Part shown: positions 1-5,544 of the stretch, in pieces
Layout of the letters: the number at the start of each line of letters is the position of its first letter
How positions within the stretch are numbered: the first letter of the stretch is position 1
Assembly: GCA_010092805.1 (NCBI GenBank)
Contig: JAADYY010000289.1
Span: forward strand, 1-5,544
DNA from: Chloroflexota bacterium
Lineage (GTDB): Bacteria; Chloroflexota; Anaerolineae; Aggregatilineales; Phototrophicaceae
Length of the DNA stretch: 5,544 bases
Direction: 5' to 3'
The notes under the pieces: generated by a model
Databases searched by the model: none
What the model saw: the letters and a program-made list of their open reading frames with translations, nothing else
What the model was told of the DNA's origin: nothing
Translations under genes and position numbers: made by a program

Positions 1-57
1 GATGACATGGGCGAAGACGCCCCCGAAATGGAACCGACCGAAGAGGCTGGCGCGTAA
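1..57 (+). CDS. 3' end of an unidentified gene (acidic C-terminal tail)
   Basis: Reading from base 1, the frame gives DDMGEDAPEMEPTEEAGA and then a TAA stop at 55-57. The start lies outside the window. The 18 visible residues include seven Asp or Glu and no Lys or Arg, so they form a strongly acidic and probably disordered tail. Such tails occur on chaperones, ribosomal proteins and many others, so the family cannot be named from this piece. A GC-rich hairpin begins about 30 bases after the stop, as expected for the end of a transcription unit. That supports this being a real gene end rather than a chance frame. The gene is probably transcribed separately from the DUF4132 pair, given the 383-base gap. 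Confidence 0.65.
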   Translation, partial: DDMGEDAPEMEPTEEAGA

Positions 58-88
58 GCTGCGGCAGCTCAACGCGCCAGACCACGCG

Positions 89-114
89 GGGGTGGCGGTG
101 AGCGCCGCCGCCCC
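89..114 (+). terminator. Probable terminator hairpin after the upstream gene
   Basis: Arms GGGGTGGCGG (89-98) and CCGCCGCCCC (105-114) pair over 10 bases, with one G-U wobble, around a 6-base loop (TGAGCG). The stem starts 31 bases after the TAA at 55-57. It is followed by the pyrimidine-rich stretch TGCTCTCCTT (115-124) rather than a clean run of T. The stem is strong but the U-tract is weak, so termination may be partial or Rho-assisted. The position supports a boundary between the upstream gene and the DUF4132 operon. Confidence 0.55.
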
Positions 115-226
115 TGCTCTCCTTACGCTAGCGTTTCACCGCACATTGCAACCTTCAAACTCAAGTGCCTCTTAAGCCTTACAGCCACGATATTCTGCGT
201 AAGATGGGTATGACGTTGGGGCCGTG

Positions 227-255
227 TTGTCATTTTCAGCATTACAAATTATGTT
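227..255 (+). promoter_or_regulatory. Candidate sigma70-type promoter for the DUF4132 operon
   Basis: TTGTCA at 227-232 matches the -35 consensus in 5 of 6 positions. TATGTT at 250-255 matches the -10 consensus in 4 of 6. The spacer is the ideal 17 bases and is AT-rich. Transcription would start near 262 and leave an untranslated leader of about 180 bases before ATG 441. An alternative -10, TATAAA at 378-383, is closer to the gene, but the sequence 17 bases upstream of it (CGGAAC) is a poor -35. The call rests on motif matching only, and the sigma factors of the host are unknown. Confidence 0.35.
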
Positions 256-325
256 GCTATACAGTTAGATTCGGACGACAACTTGTCTGGCTTATCCCCC
301 CAAGTTTGGTGGGTACTCGAAATTC

Positions 326-335
326 CGTTCGAACG
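326..335. repeat. 10-bp perfect palindrome in the leader
   Basis: CGTTCGAACG is its own reverse complement. It lies between the candidate promoter and the start codon, about 70 bases after the predicted transcription start. It could be a binding site for a dimeric regulator or a small hairpin, but a palindrome of this length also arises by chance. No regulator gene is visible nearby to pair it with. Confidence 0.25.
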
Positions 336-428
336 TAGACTCTAACTGCATGGCCGGAACACCTGTGCGAACATACATATAAAAGTCTTTTCCACACCCG
401 TGTGACATCTACTGACCTGATACAGAGC

Positions 429-434
429 AAGGAG
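429..434 (+). promoter_or_regulatory. Ribosome binding site that fixes the start at 441
   Basis: AAGGAG at 429-434 is a near-complete Shine-Dalgarno sequence, 6 bases before ATG 441. The alternative in-frame GTG at 402 is preceded by CTTTTCCACACCCGT, which has no purine-rich site. This decides in favour of 441 as the translation start. Confidence 0.8.
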
Positions 435-440
435 CAGTTG

Positions 441-3230
441 ATGACGACAACGTCCACCACACCTGTTGTCACCCCGACCACCCCCATTCCCCCGGATCCT
501 CGTTTGAATCTCAAGCCTGCGGATTGGCGCTGGGCCACCTGGCGTAAAGCCCCACCGCTGCCGCGCCCGGCCCCGAAACCGTTCGATAAAGCCGCTACCC
601 TCGAACGGCTGCGCAAAGGCAAATCCCGCTACAACATCGCCTGGGACACCCTAGGCATCGCGCCCTCGCTCACCAATGAGGAGGCGCATTTCTGGCTGGA
701 CGCCATGGCCTACAGCGCAAAGCATCCCTATGATCGGAAAGCGTTGATCGAGCACGTCGAGGCTGGCACCCATGACGGCCTCATCAGCACCGACGCGGTC
801 AAGGAATTGGTTGCGGAGATCCCCAGTTGGCAGGTGTCCAAAAAGCTGCTCATCCCAGTGGCGACGCTGCTCCCGCTGGGAGACCTGGTATCGGCAGTGT
901 GCGCCAATGAGCACACGCATGGCGTAATTCACGGGGTGCAGGAGTATGTTTGGCCCTACTGGACAGACGCCGACATGGACACTGTCCGCGAGCACCTGCG
1001 CGAACCCATCGCCAGCTTGAACCAATTTGAGGACGCCAATGGTCACCCGGCGCTGGTGTGGCCGCTGGCGGCGCTGGTCGGCGGCTTTGACGAGGCCATC
1101 GACGCAGTGATGAGCAAACTGGCACAACACACATATTGGCCCCAACTGGCGATTGAAACCATATTTGGTTTGAGCGACCCAGAGCGTGTGCGCTATCATC
1201 TGGAGCGGTTGCAAATCCTACTGCTCGAGGGGCATCACGCACGGGCGTGGCTGGCGCATATGGAAGGCGCTGGGCTGGATCTGCTGTATAGGTCGGTGGT
1301 GCGGGGGGCGGCCCACAGAAGTCCCAGCCCACTGGTGACTGTCTTCAAGCAAATCGAGCTGCCGGAGATGGCACCGTATATGCTGTCGCTGCGCGAACGC
1401 GGCGGGAAACTGACCAGGCAAGCACAGGATTGGCTCGCCGAGCACCCCGATCTGGCGGCGCAGGGGCTGGTGGAGACCGCCGTAGCGCCGGACGCCACCG
1501 AGGACAACCCAAACGTGCCGTTTGTCTGGCTGCGCCAAGCGGCGCGCGAGTTTCTGCGGGTGCTCAAAACGCGCGATCACGAGGATGTGGTACGCGCGGC
1601 CATCGCGACACTGCCCGAAGACCAGCAGGCGGTGCTGCAAACCGAAGTCCTGGACTACGAAGCGAAACTGCCGCCCACCTTCGACGACGACAACACCCCA
1701 GATTGGATCAAGGATGGTGTGGCGGCAGTCGCCGCGATCAAGCGCCCACCAAAGGTCAACTGGATCGACTTTCTGGAACTGCCGATTGTCACGATCGATG
1801 GGTTCCGTCTGAATCAACAGCAGGGGCAGGCGCTGCTGATCGCGCTGGCGAAATCGACGATCAACGCGCCGATGCAGTACGTGCTCGATTTCAAGGCGCA
1901 CGCCAACGCCACCGACCTCGATGGGTTTGCCTGGGCGCTGTTCGAGCACTGGGAGAAGATTGGCGGGGAGGCGAAAGAGAAGTGGGCGCTGTACGCGCTC
2001 GGTTGGTTCGGTAACGATGCTTCGGTGATGAAGCTGACGCCACTGATCAACAAGTGGCCGGGGGAAAGCAAGCACAAACGCGCCGAATGGGGGTTAGACG
2101 TGCTGAGCATGGTCGGCACCGACACCGCGCTGATGCATCTCACCGGAGTTGCACGCAAGGCCAAATTCAGCGGCATCAAGCGGAAGGCGCAAGCCGCCAC
2201 CCTCAAGATCGCCGAGACGCGCGGCCTGACCATCGAGCAGCTTGAAGACCGGATTGTGCCGGACTGCGATCTCGACGCCGATGGCCGCCGCACCTTCGAT
2301 TACGGGCCACGTCAGTTCACCTTCCAACTCAACAGCGACATGAAGCCCGTCGTCCGTGATGGTGACGGCAAGCTGCGCGGCGACCTGCCCAAGCCGAACA
2401 AAAGCGACGACTCGACATTGGCACCGCGCGCGCAAGCCGAATGGAAGCTGATCAAGAAGCAGGTGCGCGAGGTGACCAAGACGCAGATCGAGCGCTTGCA
2501 ACAAGCGTTGATCGCGCGGCGTGCATGGTCGCCAGATGAGTTCGAAGCGTTCCTCGTCAAGCACCCGCTGATGATCCATCTGGCGCGGCTGTTCGTGTGG
2601 GGCAGCTACGATGCTGAGGGCAAGCTGGTGACATCGTTCCGCGTGACCGATGAGAGCGATTACGCCAACGTCGAGGACGACGAAATCACACTGAACGCTG
2701 ATCTGAAAATCCGGCTGGTGCATCCCATCGACATCAGCGCGGCGGCGCTTGGGGCCTGGGGCGAGATCCTCAGCGACTACGAAATCGTGACGCCGTTCCC
2801 GCAGCTCGCGCGCCCCATTTACACTTATACGCCGGAAGAAGCCGACGAAGTTGAGCTGACGCGCTTCGCAGACTATGAAGTCGAGGCGATAGCGCTGGTG
2901 GGTATCCTGGAAAAGAAGGGGTGGACGCGCGGGCGCGCCGAGGACAACGGGGTGTTCTTTGTCCATTCGCGCCAATTCCAGGGCGTAGACATCACGGTGT
3001 TCGCCGAATACGAAGGCATCCCGATGGGCTTGATCGGTGAATGGGATCCGCAATCGATTGACCGGGTGTATTTTGTCAAAGGGCTGCACCAGCCCTGGGA
3101 TTACGGACGCTTCGGCAGCGGCAAAGACAGCGAAAAACGCTTGAAGATGCGCGATGTGCCGCCGTTGGTATTCAGCGAGGCCGTCCACGATCTGACCGTT
3201 GTGGCGCAAAAGGCCGCCCAGGAATCCTGA
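441..3230 (+). CDS. DUF4132 (MolR/YehI-like) domain protein, first paralog
   Basis: The protein is 929 aa from ATG 441; a frame-compatible GTG at 402 would give 942 but lacks a ribosome binding site. Residues 1-20 are Thr/Pro-rich and probably disordered. Residues 28-35 (DWRWATWR) open a conserved region that includes EAHFW (81-85), LLIPVATLLPL (136-146) and GHHARAWLAH (264-273). FDDDNTPDWI (414-423) precedes helical, HEAT-like repeats at roughly 450-600. FDYGPRQF (619-626) leads into DUF4132. That domain shows W668, then W696 with F701 and HP (708-709), WG (720-721), SFRV (732-735), HP (761-762), PFPQLAR (785-791), GW (827-828) and PPLVFSE (907-913). These blocks fit what is known of DUF4132 proteins, whose biochemical role is not established. 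I see no signal peptide, membrane segment, P-loop or N-terminal WGR domain, so it is probably cytoplasmic. E. coli YehI is longer, and this version looks compact. The reading frame is intact, and a paralog follows 59 bases downstream. The family call is firm; the function is unknown. Confidence 0.88.
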   Translation: MTTTSTTPVVTPTTPIPPDPRLNLKPADWRWATWRKAPPLPRPAPKPFDKAATLERLRKGKSRYNIAWDTLGIAPSLTNEEAHFWLDAMAYSAKHPYDRKALIEHVEAGTHDGLISTDAVKELVAEIPSWQVSKKLLIPVATLLPLGDLVSAVCANEHTHGVIHGVQEYVWPYWTDADMDTVREHLREPIASLNQFEDANGHPALVWPLAALVGGFDEAIDAVMSKLAQHTYWPQLAIETIFGLSDPERVRYHLERLQILLLEGHHARAWLAHMEGAGLDLLYRSVVRGAAHRSPSPLVTVFKQIELPEMAPYMLSLRERGGKLTRQAQDWLAEHPDLAAQGLVETAVAPDATEDNPNVPFVWLRQAAREFLRVLKTRDHEDVVRAAIATLPEDQQAVLQTEVLDYEAKLPPTFDDDNTPDWIKDGVAAVAAIKRPPKVNWIDFLELPIVTIDGFRLNQQQGQALLIALAKSTINAPMQYVLDFKAHANATDLDGFAWALFEHWEKIGGEAKEKWALYALGWFGNDASVMKLTPLINKWPGESKHKRAEWGLDVLSMVGTDTALMHLTGVARKAKFSGIKRKAQAATLKIAETRGLTIEQLEDRIVPDCDLDADGRRTFDYGPRQFTFQLNSDMKPVVRDGDGKLRGDLPKPNKSDDSTLAPRAQAEWKLIKKQVREVTKTQIERLQQALIARRAWSPDEFEAFLVKHPLMIHLARLFVWGSYDAEGKLVTSFRVTDESDYANVEDDEITLNADLKIRLVHPIDISAAALGAWGEILSDYEIVTPFPQLARPIYTYTPEEADEVELTRFADYEVEAIALVGILEKKGWTRGRAEDNGVFFVHSRQFQGVDITVFAEYEGIPMGLIGEWDPQSIDRVYFVKGLHQPWDYGRFGSGKDSEKRLKMRDVPPLVFSEAVHDLTVVAQKAAQES

Positions 3231-3245
3231 GCCGGGGCACACACG

Positions 3246-3258
3246 GCTCGAATCGAGC
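3246..3258. repeat. Short inverted repeat between the two DUF4132 genes
   Basis: GCTCGA and TCGAGC (6 bases each) flank a single A, giving a 13-base odd palindrome. It sits 16 bases after the stop of the first gene and 31 bases before the start of the second. ATCGAG recurs at 3265-3270, so an alternative hairpin with a longer loop is possible. No T-run follows, so this is not a standard terminator, and the two genes are probably co-transcribed. It could be a protein binding site, an mRNA processing site, or chance. Confidence 0.3.
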
Positions 3259-3273
3259 GCGGGGATCGAGTGT

Positions 3274-3281
3274 GAGGAGGG
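3274..3281 (+). promoter_or_regulatory. Strong ribosome binding site of the second DUF4132 gene
   Basis: GAGGAGGG at 3274-3281 is a strong Shine-Dalgarno match, 8 bases before ATG 3290. It marks the start of a gene that has no stop codon inside the window. It implies efficient independent initiation rather than dependence on translational coupling with the gene before it. Confidence 0.85.
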
Positions 3282-3289
3282 AAAGTACA

Positions 3290-5544
3290 ATGATCGACCC
3301 AACGTCGTTGGCACAGCCGACGGGCGTCCTGTTGGAGCCACAGGATTGGTTCCGCGCCACCTGGCGCGATCTAGCGCCGCTGCCCAACCCAGTGACCGAG
3401 GAGCACCCCTTCTATTGGGATGCCCTCAAGGGGCGCTTCAAGAAGGTGACGGCGGGCGGCTACTACTCGCAGCGCATAGCTGAAGCCAAACTCGCACCGG
3501 GCATGTCCCGGCGTGAGGCGCACTTCTGGGTGTACGTGATGTCCTTCACTGACCCCACCAAATTGAACGTTGATGAACTCGACCCAGACGACTTCACTGG
3601 CGAAATCAGTGAAGAGGACTTCGTGTCAATGCTGCCGACGGTCTACGCTTACAGCGCCGAAGCGCTCATCATCCCGCCAGCGACGCTGCTGCCGCTGGCG
3701 CAGGTGGTGCCGCACTTGATGTTCAGCAACGTACACCGCGACCTGGTATATGGATTTCAAAAATATTACCTGCCTTACCTCAGCGCGCAGGAACGCAGCG
3801 AACTGCAAGCGGCGGTAGGGGCGCAGATGTCGCAACCCAGCTCCCTGTCCACATCGTCGAGAGGTGTCGCCACACACCTGCTGTGGGCGGCGCTGACAGG
3901 GGTACACGACGCGGTGGAGGCCGCAGTGGCCAAGTGGCCGGACGACAAGTATGTGCGGCGGCGCAAAATCCGCGACCATCAGGCGAAATATGCCGTTGAT
4001 GTCATCCTCGGCCTGGGCGACCCGGATCTGGTTTACCAACACATGGCGCGCCTCGAGCTGCCGCTCATGCACGGCGAGCACGCGCGCGCTTGGCTGGCCC
4101 ACACCGAAACCCGGCACCTCGATTATCTGCGCGATTCGGCGCTGGTTGAGAAGGGCCGCAACAAGTGCAGATGGCTGATCGAGGCGCTGGGGTTGGTGGA
4201 AAGTGATGAAGTCGCCGGGTACATGATCGAACTGCTCAACGACTCGGTCTCGCCGGATGCGGCGCGGCGTTGGCTCGATGATCACCCCGAACTGGCGATT
4301 GGCGGTGCCGCCCGGCTGGCGGTGGGCCGCACCAAAATCGCCGAGTCGGCGCGGGGATACTTGCGGCGCGCGGCCCGCAAAGGCCAGTATGACCTGCTGA
4401 ATGAGAAGGTCGATAAGAAGCTGCTGGAGCGCGTGATCGACCACACGGTCACGGTCGATAAGCCCGCCTTCGATGAGACAACCACCCCAAATTGGCTGCG
4501 CGATGCACTGGCGGGCAGCATCACGCACCTGGGCGGCAAGCCCGTCAAACCGCCGACGTGGGTGGGGCCAGGCGACCTACCGCCGATCATCGTTGGGGAT
4601 CACCTCCTCAACGATGCACAGGTCGAGGCGCTGCTGGCGGCGCTGAATTACAACAAACAGGGCGGCGTTGACGAGGTGCCGCATAACCCGCTGGTCATCG
4701 CCATCAAAACCCACGCCGATCAGCATCAGCTTGACGAGTTTGTGTGGGGGCTGGCGGAATTCTGGCTCACGCGCGGGGGGCAGTACTCTGAACAGTGGGC
4801 GCTGAAAGCAGTGGGCTGGCTGGGCGGCGACCGCTTGATGCCGCGCCTCACCCCGCTGATTCGCGAATGGGCGGTCAACAAGAAGGCGGGCAAGCGCAGC
4901 CTGGTCACCGCGGGGGTGCATGTGCTCGCCGAGCAGGGCAGCGATACCGCCGTGCTGCAATTGTACCAACTGCGCGAGTCGCTGCATCGCTTCCGTTACG
5001 ACCAGCGGGTGGATGAGTACATCCGGGCGGTCGCGGAGAAGCGTGGCGTTGGCGAAGAAGAACTCGCCGACCGCGCTGTGCCCGACTGCGGCCTGAACGC
5101 CAGCGGCACCGCCGTCTTCGATTATGGGCCGCGTCAGTTCCGGCTGGTGATGGGGCCAGACCTCACGCCGATGGTGCGCGACGAGCGCGGCAAACCCCGC
5201 AAAGACCTGCCGCGTGTGGGGGTCAAAGACGACTCGCTCAAGGCGGATGAAGCCCGCGCTCAGTGGAAACTGATCAAGCAGCAAGTGCGCGATGCGAGCA
5301 AGCAGCAGGCGTGGCGCTTGGAGCAGGCGCTGCGCCAGGAACGGCGCTGGGACTGGGCCGCTTTCGAGGCGTTGTTTGTGCAGCACCCGCTCCTGCAGCA
5401 CCTGATCCAGACGCGGGTGTGGGGCGAATTCGACCAGCGCGGGCGCTTGCAGCAGTCGTTCCGGTTGACTTCGGATCTGACTTTCAGCGACTGCGACGAT
5501 GAATCGCTCACCCCGGCGCGCAAGGGGCAGGTCGGCCTGGTGCA
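3290..5544 (+). CDS. DUF4132 (MolR/YehI-like) domain protein, second paralog, cut at the right edge
   Basis: Translation from ATG 3290 stays open for 751 codons to the window edge. The protein aligns with the first paralog along its length: DWFRATWR (19-26), EAHFW (76-80), LIIPPATLLPL (126-136), GEHARAWLAH (262-271), WLDDHPELA (from 328), FDETTTPNWL (394-403) and WALKAVGWLGGD (503-514, in the HEAT-like part). FDYGPRQF (610-617) then leads into DUF4132. There W659, W687, F692, HP (699-700), WG (711-712) and SFRL (723-726) are present. The window ends just before the HP corresponding to 761-762 of the first protein. About 170 residues are missing by comparison, so the full length should be near 920 aa. 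It lacks the Thr/Pro-rich N-terminal tail of its neighbour. The start is set by GAGGAGGG 8 bases upstream. Lying 59 bases after the first gene on the same strand, it is probably in the same operon. Truncation is due to the window, not mutation. The function is unknown; the two may be subunits of one complex or have divided roles. Confidence 0.88.
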   Translation, partial: MIDPTSLAQPTGVLLEPQDWFRATWRDLAPLPNPVTEEHPFYWDALKGRFKKVTAGGYYSQRIAEAKLAPGMSRREAHFWVYVMSFTDPTKLNVDELDPDDFTGEISEEDFVSMLPTVYAYSAEALIIPPATLLPLAQVVPHLMFSNVHRDLVYGFQKYYLPYLSAQERSELQAAVGAQMSQPSSLSTSSRGVATHLLWAALTGVHDAVEAAVAKWPDDKYVRRRKIRDHQAKYAVDVILGLGDPDLVYQHMARLELPLMHGEHARAWLAHTETRHLDYLRDSALVEKGRNKCRWLIEALGLVESDEVAGYMIELLNDSVSPDAARRWLDDHPELAIGGAARLAVGRTKIAESARGYLRRAARKGQYDLLNEKVDKKLLERVIDHTVTVDKPAFDETTTPNWLRDALAGSITHLGGKPVKPPTWVGPGDLPPIIVGDHLLNDAQVEALLAALNYNKQGGVDEVPHNPLVIAIKTHADQHQLDEFVWGLAEFWLTRGGQYSEQWALKAVGWLGGDRLMPRLTPLIREWAVNKKAGKRSLVTAGVHVLAEQGSDTAVLQLYQLRESLHRFRYDQRVDEYIRAVAEKRGVGEEELADRAVPDCGLNASGTAVFDYGPRQFRLVMGPDLTPMVRDERGKPRKDLPRVGVKDDSLKADEARAQWKLIKQQVRDASKQQAWRLEQALRQERRWDWAAFEALFVQHPLLQHLIQTRVWGEFDQRGRLQQSFRLTSDLTFSDCDDESLTPARKGQVGLV

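Larger units (their letters stand above)
58..440. other. Intergenic region between the upstream gene and the DUF4132 pair
   Basis: No credible gene lies here. Bases 58-124 are GC-rich and hold the terminator hairpin. From about 125 to 400 the composition is clearly more AT-rich than the flanking genes, as in a regulatory region. It contains a candidate promoter at 227-255 and short perfect palindromes: ACGCTAGCGT (125-134), the odd palindrome GACAACTTGTC (277-287) and CGTTCGAACG (326-335). A minus-strand frame that runs from 622 back to 257 is rich in Arg, Ser, Gly and Val and overlaps the start of the real gene, so I do not take it as coding. I see no tRNA or recognisable riboswitch. Confidence 0.7.

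Noticed and set aside
52..203. GCGTAAG at 52-58 and 197-203, with its reverse complement CTTACGC at 122-128
   Set aside because: Three copies of a 7-mer in 150 bases caught the eye, but one spans a stop codon, the spacing is irregular and there is no longer shared sequence around them.
257..622. 121-codon minus-strand frame covering the leader and the gene start
   Set aside because: It overlaps the well-supported start of the first DUF4132 gene, and its product is low-complexity with no recognisable family.
615..626. KGKS (residues 59-62 of the first protein) as a possible nucleotide-binding loop
   Set aside because: The full Walker A pattern GxxxxGK[ST] is absent, the preceding residues are ERLR, and the second paralog does not keep it.
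1430..2014. 194-codon open frame on the plus strand in another frame
   Set aside because: It is an Ala/Arg/Gly-rich out-of-frame translation inside the first DUF4132 gene, typical of GC-rich frame shadows.
1218..2075. 285-codon open frame on the minus strand
   Set aside because: It is a shadow of the first DUF4132 gene; the composition is that of an antisense translation and no ribosome binding site or family is evident.
2094..3341. 415-codon open frame on the minus strand
   Set aside because: It lies antisense to the DUF4132 domain of the first gene, whose family blocks are clear. Long antisense frames are common in GC-rich genes, and its protein shows no recognisable family.
3626..4528. 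300-codon open frame on the minus strand
   Set aside because: It lies entirely within the second DUF4132 gene in antisense, and its product is rich in Arg and Gln with no domain I recognise.
4577..5401. 274-codon open frame on the minus strand
   Set aside because: It is antisense to the middle and C-terminal part of the second DUF4132 gene. It mirrors the antisense frame opposite the first paralog, as expected when two related genes cast related shadows.

Overview
The window is bacterial, GC-rich in its coding parts, and organised for transcription left to right. It holds the last codons of one gene, a 383-base intergenic region, and then two large genes in tandem that encode related proteins. 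Nothing in the sequence fixes the organism. There is no rRNA, tRNA, mobile element or CRISPR array. All I can say is that this is a GC-rich bacterium using ATG starts with good Shine-Dalgarno sequences.

Layout. Bases 1-57 are the 3' end of a gene that starts outside the window; its product ends in an acidic tail. A GC-rich hairpin at 89-114 probably terminates it. The rest of the gap, to 440, is visibly more AT-rich. It holds a candidate promoter (TTGTCA, 17 bases, TATGTT at 227-255), a leader of about 180 bases and several short perfect palindromes. The first large gene is best read from ATG 441 to the stop at 3228-3230 (929 aa). A GTG at 402 in the same frame would add 13 residues but has no ribosome binding site. 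After 59 bases the second large gene starts at ATG 3290 behind a strong GAGGAGGG. It stays open to the right edge (751 codons seen), so it is cut off.

The two proteins. Both belong to the DUF4132 (MolR/YehI-like) family. Each has a long helical N-terminal and middle region that looks HEAT-like. This is followed by an FDYGPRQF block and then the DUF4132 domain, with its W..F...HP, WG.[YF]D..G.L..SFR and (first protein only) PFPQLAR and PPLVFSE blocks. They are paralogs along their whole visible length, not just in the C-terminal domain. They are well diverged, so the duplication is old. The second lacks about its last 170 residues only because the window ends.

How they may work together. Spacing, shared strand and the lack of a terminator between them suggest one operon. 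The biochemical function of DUF4132 is not established. In E. coli the DUF4132 gene yehI lies near genes for a MoxR-type AAA+ ATPase, a VWA protein and a SWIM zinc-finger protein. A similar cluster beyond 5544 is the main prediction this window suggests, but nothing inside the window proves it. Large open frames on the minus strand (for example 2094-3341 and 3626-4528) are antisense shadows of the two real genes.
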